From the NCBI GenBank assembly GCA_945861145.1, contig CAMATL010000011.1, positions 1 to 35,891 on the forward strand: 35,891 nt of DNA, in the 5' to 3' direction. Both the position numbers and the translations under genes were made by a program. The stretch's first letter is position 1; every line of letters starts with the position of its first letter. Below are positions 1 through 7,446 of the stretch, in pieces. Under the pieces are notes generated by a model. The model saw nothing but the letters and a program-made list of their open reading frames with translations, did no database searches and was not told the DNA's origin. The DNA comes from a candidate division TM6 bacterium GW2011_GWF2_37_49. GTDB lineage: Bacteria; Babelota; Babeliae; Babelales; RVW-14.

Positions 1-1299
1 TACATTGATTGGGTTGAGCATTTGAGCTGGGACTGGTGTATTTCGCGCCAACGTTTTTACGGTATCCCGTTTCCTGTTTGGCATTGTAATGCCTGCCATG
101 AAGTTTTAGTGGCGCCTGACGCGGTGCTGCCAATCGATCCGCAAGAACAAGCGTATCCTGGTGGTGCGTGTAGCTGTGGCAGTAAAGATCTGCGCGCTGA
201 TACCGATGTTATGGATACCTGGAATACGTCGTCAATCACGCCGCAATTGGTAACGCGCTGGGAGCTTGACGAAAATCGCCCGGTAGCAATGCCAATGAGT
301 ATTCGCCCACAAGCGCATGACATTATTCGTACCTGGGCGTTTTATACAATCATCAAGGCGTTTTATCACAACAATGATATTCCTTGGAATGACATTGTGA
401 TCTCTGGCCACGTACTTGCTGGTAAAGAAAAAATTTCTAAATCCAAGGGCAACGAAAAAATAACACCACAAGCGCTACTTGAAGGCTTCTCACCAGACGT
501 TATTCGCTTCTGGGCTGCCAGTGGCACGCCTGGGGCTGACACCGCGTTTAGTGAAAATCAGCTCAAAATTGGCCAAAAGCTGGTAACTAAATTATGGAAC
601 GCGATGCGCTTTAGCGCAGAGTTTTTGGCGGACTATAAACCTACGGCAAAGCCTGCCAAGCTTGGTTTAGTCAATGAGTGGCTGCATGATGAATTGGCGC
701 ACTTGGTGCAACGCTACTGTACTAGTTTTGATGCGTTTGATTATGCAAAAGCAATTGAATTGGTCGAAAAATTCTTCTGGCATGATTTTTGCGATAACTA
801 TCTTGAGTTGATCAAGGATCAAATTTTTAACCCAGCTAAATACTCCGCGGCAGATCTTGAAGCTACCCGTTATACCCTGTACAACGTTTCGCTTACGTTG
901 CTGCAGCTTTATACCCCGTTTATTCCGTTTGTAACTGAAAAGCTCTATCAGCTTCTATTTCGTAATCATGTTGGCATGGTTTCGTTGCAACAGGTTGTGC
1001 TCGATCGCACACAGTATGTGCCGCAGTATCCGCAGAGTGGCCCATCGATGCAGGCGATGCTGGGGATTGTTAATCAAGTGCGCAAGCTTAAGAGTGAGCA
1101 CCAGCTTTCGCTTAAAACACCAATCACTAATTTGGTAGTATATACGGCTGATGAAGCTGTACGCGCAGCCCTGCAAGATCAGGCTGCTGTGCTGACCGGT
1201 ATTACGCAGTCGGCGATGGTATCGTTTGATTCCGCAGCGCTGGAAGCTGAACGACTTGATGGTGGGGTAGATTCATACGTTGCTCACGTTAAGGCGTAG
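1..1299 (+). CDS. valS: Valyl-tRNA synthetase, C-terminal part (5' end outside window)
   Basis: Class I aminoacyl-tRNA synthetase that charges tRNA-Val in the cytoplasm. The frame is open from base 1, so the gene is cut by the window edge; the TTG at 22 is an internal codon. Visible are the catalytic-domain block SWDWCISRQRFYGIPFPVW, a zinc-finger-like insert (CNAC ... CSCG), DVMDTWNTSS, the KMSKS-type loop KISKSKGN near 425-450, and then a helical anticodon-binding domain. The wording RQRFYGIPFPVW with DVMDTWNTSS resembles archaeal and rickettsial ValRS more than the E. coli type, and there seems to be no long C-terminal coiled-coil arm. IleRS is the nearest alternative, but the motifs favour ValRS. 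About 432 residues remain of a protein of probably 800 or more. Confidence 0.93.
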   Translation, partial: YIDWVEHLSWDWCISRQRFYGIPFPVWHCNACHEVLVAPDAVLPIDPQEQAYPGGACSCGSKDLRADTDVMDTWNTSSITPQLVTRWELDENRPVAMPMSIRPQAHDIIRTWAFYTIIKAFYHNNDIPWNDIVISGHVLAGKEKISKSKGNEKITPQALLEGFSPDVIRFWAASGTPGADTAFSENQLKIGQKLVTKLWNAMRFSAEFLADYKPTAKPAKLGLVNEWLHDELAHLVQRYCTSFDAFDYAKAIELVEKFFWHDFCDNYLELIKDQIFNPAKYSAADLEATRYTLYNVSLTLLQLYTPFIPFVTEKLYQLLFRNHVGMVSLQQVVLDRTQYVPQYPQSGPSMQAMLGIVNQVRKLKSEHQLSLKTPITNLVVYTADEAVRAALQDQAAVLTGITQSAMVSFDSAALEAERLDGGVDSYVAHVKA

Positions 1300-1304
1300 G
1301 GATA

Positions 1305-1356
1305 ACCGCTCATGTTTGTTCGAGACACGACTACGTCGTTTCTCAGGATGAGCGGT
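1305..1356. repeat. Palindromic intergenic repeat, unit 1
   Basis: The 52-bp stretch is an inverted repeat with outer arms ACCGCTCAT and ATGAGCGGT and an inner hairpin (CGAC-TA-CGTCG core flanked by GAGA/TCTC). It sits just after the valS stop and is followed about 40 bp later by a related unit in the opposite orientation. The TCTCAGGATGAGCGG wording looks like a REP-type palindrome found in many intergenic copies in some genomes. Any role in mRNA 3'-end stability is inference. Confidence 0.6.
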
Positions 1357-1397
1357 GAAGTGGCTGTTTTTTAGCCAAGAAGGTAATTAAGCAAAAC

Positions 1398-1448
1398 CGC
1401 TCGTCCTGAGGAGTATCCTTGTAGGATGCGTCTCGAAGGATACGAGCG
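1398..1448. repeat. Palindromic intergenic repeat, unit 2
   Basis: Inverted repeat with outer arms CGCTCGT and ACGAGCG and an inner ATCCT-TGT-AGGAT hairpin. It contains TCCTGAG and CTCGAAGGA, words shared with unit 1 and with the larger palindrome near 25500. It ends 20 bp upstream of the ybeY start, so it would lie in the ybeY leader if transcription runs through from valS. Confidence 0.6.
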
Positions 1449-1468
1449 ATATAAGATGGTATTGAAAA

Positions 1469-1930
1469 ATGATCATAGTAAAAAATCGGCAGCGTACCTA
1501 CGCTGCCGACACTAAAAAGCTAGAAAAAATTCTTGAAGTCATGATGGTAGCGCTTGGCTACCCTGATTTTGATGTGTATGTGCTTTTGACCACTGATAAA
1601 TCGATTCAAAATTATAATCGCGATTTTCGTAAAAAAGATAAACCGACGGATATCTTGTCGTTTCCTTTTCACCCTGAGCACAAGCCTGGAACTAAGCTTA
1701 AGGTGGCCTACGATGATGAAAAGAACCTGGGCGATATCATCATCTCGCTAGCCTATGTTGATCGCACAGCGCCAAATTGGAATCGATCGTTTGACGATCA
1801 TTTGGTTGCGTTGCTTGCGCATGGCTTGGCGCACTTGCTAAATTATGATCACATAACGGATGCTGAGTATCGCGTTATGCGGCGCATTGAAAACAAGCTT
1901 TTGCGTGCTGCTGGTTATTTGGCTGACTAG
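1469..1930 (+). CDS. ybeY: Endoribonuclease YbeY (16S rRNA 3'-end maturation)
   Basis: Zinc-dependent single-strand RNase of the UPF0054 family, which acts in rRNA maturation and ribosome quality control. Visible are NYNRDFRKKDKPTDILSFPF (residues 48-67), LGDIIIS (88-94) and the metal-binding signature HGLAHLLNYDH with His118, His122 and His128. Most homologues have Gly where Asn125 stands (HGxLHLxGYDH); the three histidines are intact, so activity is likely kept. At 153 residues it has normal length. No strong ribosome-binding site precedes the ATG; the upstream 70 bp is repeat DNA. It probably follows valS in the same transcript. Confidence 0.93.
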   Translation: MIIVKNRQRTYAADTKKLEKILEVMMVALGYPDFDVYVLLTTDKSIQNYNRDFRKKDKPTDILSFPFHPEHKPGTKLKVAYDDEKNLGDIIISLAYVDRTAPNWNRSFDDHLVALLAHGLAHLLNYDHITDAEYRVMRRIENKLLRAAGYLAD

Positions 1931-1982
1931 GAAAGATACCCCGAGAGAGACCATAATTAGCTTATTTTCCAATGCCTTTGAT

Positions 1983-2028
1983 TTTCGACCATGAATGAGT
2001 TAAAATTGGTTTGAATTTCAACCATGAA
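1983..2028. repeat. Pair of 13-bp direct repeats upstream of the ATPase gene
   Basis: TTTCGACCATGAA (1983-1995) and TTTCAACCATGAA (2016-2028) differ at one base and start 33 bp apart, about three helical turns. They lie 40-85 bp before the start of the DUF4143-type ATPase. The spacing would suit binding of a regulator to one face of the DNA. This is the only support, so they may be chance or duplication remnants. Confidence 0.3.
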
Positions 2029-2066
2029 GCGCTATTTTAGGGTTTGTTTTTTGACCGCGGGGTGCT

Positions 2067-3407
2067 ATGAAGCGATTAATTGACTATCATTTATCTGAAT
2101 GGAAAGTATCTACCCATCGGAAACCACTGATTTTAAGAGGTGCTCGGCAGGTTGGAAAAACGCATACTGTAAGGACTTTAGGTAAATCATTTGAAAATTT
2201 TGTTGAGATTAATTTTGAATTTAACCCTGACATTCAAATTATTTTTGAAAAAAATCTCGATCCAGTAAGAATTATTCAAGAATTATCGTTGAGCACCAAG
2301 CAAAAAATAACCCCTGGCTCAACGTTGCTTTTCTTAGACGAAATTCAAGTACAACCAAGAGCGCTTACTGCGCTGCGATATTTTTACGAAATGATACCAA
2401 ATTTACACGTTATTGCCGCTGGATCATTGCTGGATTTTGCCATAGAGCAAGTGGGAATTCCAGTTGGACGCGTTCAATCGTTATACATGTATCCAGTTTC
2501 TTTTATGGAATATCTTGCATCACAAGGGTATACATTACTACTTAAGAGTTTTATTCAAAATTCTACAGATAGATTTAGTACAGCTATTCATGACAAAGGA
2601 TTAGCTCTTTTAGGAGAATATTTAGCTCTTGGGGGCATGCCCGAAGCAATTCAATCTTGGATTGATCAAGAAGACCCTCTCAGTATTTCGACAATTCACC
2701 AAACTCTTTTAGATACTTATCGCCAGGACTTTAATAAATACGCAAAAGAGCATCAGATCAAATATTTGGAGTTATTGTTTAATACTATTCCATCACAGGT
2801 CGGCAACAAGTTTAAATTTAGTGCAATTCCTGGTGAGTATCGTAAGCGCGAATTATCACCAGCCCTTGATCTTTTAGTAACGGCTGGTATCGTTCACCGA
2901 GTCTATCATTCTTCGGGACAAGGTGTTCCCCTTGGCGCCACAACAAACCCTGATGATTTTAAATCGATCTTTCTTGATATTGCTCTAGGACAAGCGTTAC
3001 TAGGCAACGATTATGCTCAGTGGTTCATAAATCCTCATAAAGAATTCATCAACAAAGGTCCGCTCGTAGAAGCTTTTGTTGGGCAGGAGATACTTGCTTA
3101 TGAGAACCCAATAATGAAAAAAAATCTTTATTATTGGCATCGAGAATCACGATCAAGTCAGGCAGAAGTTGATTACCTCATTCAAAAAAACACAGAGGTT
3201 GTTCCTGTTGAAGTAAAAAGTGGCTCTGGCCGAACCTTGAAAAGCTTACAATTATTTTTAGAATCGCATCAAGCCTCGCCCTATGGCATCAAATTTTCAA
3301 CGCAAAAATATTCGTTTTATGAAAAAATTTACTCATATCCATTGTATGCAATTGCACAAGCCGTTGCACATGAAGAAAGCCGCAAAGCATTAGAATTTTT
3401 ATGTTGA
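2067..3407 (+). CDS. AAA+ ATP-binding protein with DUF4143 C-terminal domain
   Basis: A 446-residue ATPase of the widespread AAA_14/DUF4143 type, whose physiological role is not established. Walker A is GARQVGKT (residues 25-32), Walker B LLFLDEIQ (87-94), and a sensor-like AAGSLLDFA follows. The C-terminal half has the DUF4143 layout: GxYREREL-like wording (GEYRKRELSPALDLL), then a segment with EVDYLI followed by VVPVEVKSGSG. That D ... ExK spacing resembles the PD-(D/E)XK nuclease fold. Start: ATG at 2067 with a GGGG-containing stretch just upstream. The gene is visibly more AT-rich than its neighbours and such genes are often accessory and patchily distributed, so acquisition by transfer is plausible but not shown. 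Confidence 0.88.
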   Translation: MKRLIDYHLSEWKVSTHRKPLILRGARQVGKTHTVRTLGKSFENFVEINFEFNPDIQIIFEKNLDPVRIIQELSLSTKQKITPGSTLLFLDEIQVQPRALTALRYFYEMIPNLHVIAAGSLLDFAIEQVGIPVGRVQSLYMYPVSFMEYLASQGYTLLLKSFIQNSTDRFSTAIHDKGLALLGEYLALGGMPEAIQSWIDQEDPLSISTIHQTLLDTYRQDFNKYAKEHQIKYLELLFNTIPSQVGNKFKFSAIPGEYRKRELSPALDLLVTAGIVHRVYHSSGQGVPLGATTNPDDFKSIFLDIALGQALLGNDYAQWFINPHKEFINKGPLVEAFVGQEILAYENPIMKKNLYYWHRESRSSQAEVDYLIQKNTEVVPVEVKSGSGRTLKSLQLFLESHQASPYGIKFSTQKYSFYEKIYSYPLYAIAQAVAHEESRKALEFLC

Positions 3408-3556
3408 ATAAGAAGATTTAATTTTCTACCGAACTAACGTTTTTTTGCTTGCTGCTCGCTATTTGCAGTGATTGTGATTGCTGACCAATAATTTTTTTGC
3501 AGGCAGCAATTTTTCATTATAGCAGCCGTTGCGGACTAAGTGATCAAGGCGAGGGG

Positions 3557-4222
3557 TTATTTTCGATGATTTTCTTCTATGAATGCGATGGTTTTCGCAA
3601 GATGCTGCTTAAAAGCCGCATCGCTTGTATGAAAATCTTCGTCAACATCAAGCACGAGCACCGGGACATTGTGTAAATGTAGGTCTAGCACTTCTTTGGT
3701 GATAAGAAATTTTTCATGACGAACATGTATGTTGCGTAGGTAGTCTAGGCTTACGAGCTCTTCGCCGCTGCGAGCGCGCTTCTGCATGCGTGTGTGGCAA
3801 ATTTCTGGCGTTGTGCGTAGATAAATAAACCCACGTGGCGGTTTGCATTGTTGATGAAGAATAAACTCTGCCCATTGTGCGTAGACCGCCCATTCAATCT
3901 CGTTAAAATAACCTTCTTGTAGGCCGTTTTGGGCAAAGCAGTAATGACCAGAGTAGATTGAGCGTTCTAGGACTGCAGGAGAGCCAGGGTTTTTTTGATA
4001 CTTAACATGATCAAGAGAGCGCGCAATCATGGCAAAAGTTTCTATTGTAAAGGCCCAGCGCTCAGGTTTTTTGTAAAATTCTTCAAGTAGCGATTGTCCA
4101 TAGCGCTCTGATGCCCAGTTGTGGAGTGGTTCTTGAACAATGCTAAAATCGGAGCACGCAGCTCTGAGTAAGCTTAGGAACGTAGATTTGCCTGCGCCAA
4201 TGTTGCCTTCAACAATAAACAT
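3557..4222 (-). CDS. Deoxynucleoside kinase (dNK/dGK family)
   Basis: Phosphorylates salvaged deoxynucleosides to their 5'-monophosphates with ATP. The sequence has a P-loop GNIGAGKS (residues 6-13), an EPLHNW substrate block, the ERS motif (86-88, DRS/ERS of the family), and the arginine-rich LID region RTTPEICHTRMQKRARSGE (about 136-154). Length of 221 residues fits bacterial dNKs. Specificity (dA, dG or dC) cannot be read safely from sequence. It stands alone on the minus strand, divergent from the methyltransferase gene and converging on the ATPase gene. A salvage kinase suits an organism that takes nucleosides from its host. Confidence 0.9.
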   Translation of the reverse strand: MFIVEGNIGAGKSTFLSLLRAACSDFSIVQEPLHNWASERYGQSLLEEFYKKPERWAFTIETFAMIARSLDHVKYQKNPGSPAVLERSIYSGHYCFAQNGLQEGYFNEIEWAVYAQWAEFILHQQCKPPRGFIYLRTTPEICHTRMQKRARSGEELVSLDYLRNIHVRHEKFLITKEVLDLHLHNVPVLVLDVDEDFHTSDAAFKQHLAKTIAFIEENHRK

Positions 4223-4256
4223 AATAGTGTGCCCTGGTAAGCTGGTAAGACATGTT

Positions 4257-4283
4257 TTGCCTAATAGAGCCGTTTAGTATAGA
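4257..4283 (+). promoter_or_regulatory. Possible promoter for the rlmB-like gene
   Basis: TTGCCT (4257-4262) and TATAGA (4278-4283) are separated by 15 bp, a short but tolerable spacing. If real, transcription begins near 4290. That would exclude the upstream ATG at 4252 and support the ATG at 4345 as the methyltransferase start. Confidence 0.3.
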
Positions 4284-4344
4284 CTCTTGTCCTTCTCATG
4301 TGAACACAGTATGCATTTATTTCTCAAAATTCTTTGGTACCAGT

Positions 4345-5085
4345 ATGAAAAAAACAGAAAAAAAAGTAGATCGTCCCGGTGAGATGCTTTATGGCGCGCA
4401 TGCAATCATTGAAATGCTTAAAGCTAAGCGTCGCAAGCTAGTCTCTCTTTACACAACCAAGCCATATCCTCGGGCATGGATACGTTTACAGCCTCATATC
4501 CCAAAATCTGTCCCTAATATTCAGTATGTTACCAAAGATGTGCTAGATCGCATGAGCAACAACGCTGAACATATGGGCGTTATCGCGTGGGTTTCCCCAT
4601 TCAAATTTGCCAGCAAAATGTTTACTCCAGAGAAGTATCCATTCATTCTTTTGCTGGATTCGATTCAAGACGTTCGCAACCTTGGTGCTATTTTGCGTTC
4701 AGCTTACTGTACCGGCGTGACCGGTGTTGTGCTATGCAAAAGCTTGTCTGCACCTTTGACTGCGGCAGCAATTAAAGCATCAGCAGGGTTGTCTGAGCAT
4801 TTGGACATCTATGTTGCGGCTTCTATGAGCCAAGCTGTACTAGAAGCTAAAAAAGCTGGTTATAATTTATACATGGCTGTGCTTAACGGCGCGAATGCTT
4901 CAACGATTTCATATCAAAAACCTGCTTGTCTGGTGATTGGTAATGAAGCAACTGGTATTCAGCCAAGCATGCGCAAAGAAGGTACATTGATAACTTTGCC
5001 TCAACGCACGCCTGATATTTCTTATAACGCTTCGGTTGCAGCTGGTATTCTTCTGTATGTTATTTCCCAAAAAATCGCTGAGTAG
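4345..5085 (+). CDS. rlmB: TrmH/SpoU-family RNA 2'-O-methyltransferase (RlmB-like)
   Basis: SPOUT-fold, SAM-dependent ribose methyltransferase. RlmB methylates G2251 of 23S rRNA, but other TrmH-family targets are possible. An N-terminal substrate-binding domain (YGAHAIIEMLKAKRRK) is followed by the catalytic SPOUT domain with NLGAILRSA (motif 1), VIGNEATGI (motif 2) and SYNASVAAGIL (motif 3), the knot-forming signature. I chose ATG 4345 (246 residues): the reading frame is open back to 4252, but the extra 31 residues are Cys/Phe-rich and unlike the family, and a candidate promoter lies inside them. The gene is a single unit divergent from the deoxynucleoside kinase. Confidence 0.88.
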   Translation: MKKTEKKVDRPGEMLYGAHAIIEMLKAKRRKLVSLYTTKPYPRAWIRLQPHIPKSVPNIQYVTKDVLDRMSNNAEHMGVIAWVSPFKFASKMFTPEKYPFILLLDSIQDVRNLGAILRSAYCTGVTGVVLCKSLSAPLTAAAIKASAGLSEHLDIYVAASMSQAVLEAKKAGYNLYMAVLNGANASTISYQKPACLVIGNEATGIQPSMRKEGTLITLPQRTPDISYNASVAAGILLYVISQKIAE

Positions 5086-5094
5086 TCCTTCGAT

Positions 5095-5178
5095 GAATTT
5101 TCACTTGCTCCAATTCAATTTTTGCCTTGCAAGAATCATACACCATGGGCGGAGTTGAATCTTATTTTGTGAAAATTC
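5095..5178. repeat. 10-bp inverted repeat between rlmB and ftsQ
   Basis: GAATTTTCAC (5095-5104) and GTGAAAATTC (5169-5178) are perfect reverse complements 64 bp apart, flanking a small CTTGCAAG palindrome. It lies in the 244-bp stretch before ftsQ, in which I see no credible gene. It could be a weak structured 3' end for rlmB or a regulatory pair for the division operon. Confidence 0.35.
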
Positions 5179-5329
5179 GCAGGGTGATTGGTTTTGGAAG
5201 GGTATTCCTTTTCAGATGTTTTCTCGGCCGCACGCGTAAATTCGATATCTTATGCCGCAGTATTGCCTTTTTATAACGATTGTCCCTACACTCAACGCAT
5301 TGAAAGGCGGTATGAGTTGGTGATGAGCG

Positions 5330-6163
5330 ATGATGAAGAGAAATGTACAATCATTTTGGCTGTTTTTTAGGCGGCATCCTCGTCATGCATTTAGGTTTGT
5401 ATCTTTATCGATACTGCTTTTTATGCTTGGTTACACAGGGGTGCGTGGTGCCCGATGGGCTGGCAAAGCGTTTTTTGCCTGTCCTATCGTTGATGTTACC
5501 TGCACCAATTGTTATTCGCCGATCGTGAAAAAAGAACTTGTCGCCTTTGTTCGATCCAATCTGTCTGATGTTAATTTATTGTCTTTTCATGCCACAAATT
5601 TTTATAGTAGCCTCAAGGCCCGATTTAATTACGTTACAAAAGTAACGATTATAAGGCGGGTGCCGATGGGATTGTCCGTAAAAATTAATGGTGTGAAACC
5701 GACTATGTTCATAAATGAAAACCTTGTTCTAGCTCAAGATCGCAGCGTTTACCCGCGCAACTATTTTACTAGTTATGTAGGCCTGGATGATTTACCGCGT
5801 GTGACCATGCCAGCAATTCATGTGGGTATGCAAGTGACGCCTTGGGTGTATGAAGGGCTACAAAAGCTTGCTCCTCGCTTAAGTAAAAATTACGATTTTG
5901 CCTACATCAATCCATCGACGATTCGGTTAGTTCCTCGCATGCCTCAACGGTATGCGGTGGTTGTGGCTAATGAGTCGGTATTGGCGGATATTCATCAACT
6001 CGATGGGTTAGATGACATCGTGCAGGATGCAGTGCAACGCGGCTTGTGTTCACTGGCTATGCTAGAAACTAAGCGTCGTTCAGTAGAGTTAGATCTACGC
6101 TTTGAGCGACGTATTATTGTGAAATTTATTGATCATGCAAAAAGGCGGGGGAAGGTATCATGA
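5330..6163 (+). CDS. ftsQ: Cell division protein FtsQ/DivIB-like
   Basis: Bitopic inner-membrane divisome protein linking FtsA/FtsZ to septal wall synthesis through FtsL and FtsB. The 277-residue product has a basic cytoplasmic N-terminus, one membrane segment (about residues 22-40) and a POTRA-like domain (about 50-115) ending in VTIIRRVPMGLSVKINGVKP and then VLAQDRSVYPR, the usual POTRA-to-beta transition. Sequence similarity alone is modest. The identification leans on position: the stop overlaps the ftsA start by 4 bp and ftsZ follows, the classic ftsQAZ order. No strong Shine-Dalgarno is seen before ATG 5330; the ATG at 5333 is equally possible. Confidence 0.82.
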   Translation: MMKRNVQSFWLFFRRHPRHAFRFVSLSILLFMLGYTGVRGARWAGKAFFACPIVDVTCTNCYSPIVKKELVAFVRSNLSDVNLLSFHATNFYSSLKARFNYVTKVTIIRRVPMGLSVKINGVKPTMFINENLVLAQDRSVYPRNYFTSYVGLDDLPRVTMPAIHVGMQVTPWVYEGLQKLAPRLSKNYDFAYINPSTIRLVPRMPQRYAVVVANESVLADIHQLDGLDDIVQDAVQRGLCSLAMLETKRRSVELDLRFERRIIVKFIDHAKRRGKVS

Positions 6164-7416
6164 GTAAGCGATCGCTTGGTGGCTATATTGCCGTGATCGA
6201 CATAGGCACCACTAAAATATGTGTTCTTATTGGCGTGGTAAACAATCAGGGAAAAGTTGAAATTGTTGGTATTGGCAAGCATGCCTCAAATGGGCTACGT
6301 AAAGGGGTAGTGGTAAATATTAACCTTACCGTTGAATCAATCAAAGCGGCGCTAGCACAAGCTCAAGAGGGTGCGGGCTTTATGGTTGAATCAGTGGTTG
6401 TTGGTATTTCAGGTGGCCATATCAAATCATATAATTCAACTGGTGTGGTTGCCGTTAAGGGAAAAGATGTAACGCAGTATGATATTGATCGTGTTATTGA
6501 AGCTGCAAAAGCCATCCCAATACCTCAAGATCAAGAAATCTTACATGTGTTGCCGCAGTATTTTCGTATTGACGGCCAAGAGTATGTGCTTGACTCGCTG
6601 GGCATGTATGGCGTGCGATTAGAATCGCAGGTACATATTATTACTGGCGCTGTAGCCTCGGCGCAAAATATCATCAAATCATGCGAGCTTGCTGGCGTTA
6701 AGGTTGAAGATATTGTGCTTGAGCAAATTGCTTCGGCAGATGCCGTTCTTACTGCTTCGGAGCGAGAGCTTGGTTCGGGTATTATTGATATTGGTGGCGG
6801 CACCTCTGATTTTGCTGTGTATAAAGATGGCCGCATTCGCCACTCAAAAGTTTTGCCGATTGCCGGCAATCATTTCACCAATGATCTTGCTGTTGGTCTG
6901 GGGATATCCAAGGCGCAAGCAGAAGAGGTCAAGCGCATGTATGGCTCAGTGCTTAAAACGTCGCGTCGCTATCTTAACGGTGAAAGCGTGGCGTTACCGC
7001 AGGAATTTGAAAGTAACCCTAAAGTTATTCCCCTATCGTTGATAGATGAAGTTTTGCATTTCCGAGCTCAAGAAGTATTTGATTTTTTTACCGATGAAAT
7101 TCAAGGGTACCGCTTAAGAAGCCTCATGCCGTCTGGCATAGTACTTACGGGAGGCGGAAGCTTGCTGCAAGGTGTGCGCGAATTGGCAGAAGAGCGTCTC
7201 GACATGCCGGTGCGTCTCGGTAGCCCAATTAGTACTCAAGAAATGCAGATCACTGGTTTGCCTGATGTGCTGAAAAGTCCAATTTATTCCACTGCTTATG
7301 GATTAATGTTGTATGCGTCTGGTGGTCGTAGTAAGGTCGAGGGTGATACGGCAAATGCAACGGTGTTTGCAAGTGTCTTTAGAAGAATGAAGTCCTGGAT
7401 TTACGATTTCCTATGA
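6160..7416 (+). CDS. ftsA: Cell division protein FtsA
   Basis: Actin-fold ATPase that tethers FtsZ filaments to the inner membrane. Visible are the phosphate-1 loop IAVIDIGTTKICVLIG (residues 9-24), the FtsA-specific SHS2 insertion region after HVLPQYFRIDGQ, the phosphate-2 loop GIIDIGGGTSDFAVY and the adenosine motif GIVLTGGGSLLQGV. The C-terminus VFASVFRRMKSWIYDFL has the look of the amphipathic membrane-targeting helix. Length is 418 residues, normal for FtsA. Translation is probably coupled to ftsQ through the ATGA overlap; ftsZ follows after 30 bp. Confidence 0.96.
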   Translation: MSKRSLGGYIAVIDIGTTKICVLIGVVNNQGKVEIVGIGKHASNGLRKGVVVNINLTVESIKAALAQAQEGAGFMVESVVVGISGGHIKSYNSTGVVAVKGKDVTQYDIDRVIEAAKAIPIPQDQEILHVLPQYFRIDGQEYVLDSLGMYGVRLESQVHIITGAVASAQNIIKSCELAGVKVEDIVLEQIASADAVLTASERELGSGIIDIGGGTSDFAVYKDGRIRHSKVLPIAGNHFTNDLAVGLGISKAQAEEVKRMYGSVLKTSRRYLNGESVALPQEFESNPKVIPLSLIDEVLHFRAQEVFDFFTDEIQGYRLRSLMPSGIVLTGGGSLLQGVRELAEERLDMPVRLGSPISTQEMQITGLPDVLKSPIYSTAYGLMLYASGGRSKVEGDTANATVFASVFRRMKSWIYDFL

Positions 7417-7446
7417 TTTCGCAGGCAACATGAGAAAGGAGAGAGA

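Noticed and set aside
3477-3510. ATTGCTG ... CAGCAAT inverted repeat followed by TTTTT after the DUF4143 ATPase
   Set aside because: The 7-bp stem has a 20-base loop and lies 70 bp after the stop, too weak to call a terminator.
5188-5370. 60-residue plus-strand frame before ftsQ
   Set aside because: It overlaps the ftsQ start in another frame, resembles nothing known and has no clear ribosome-binding site.
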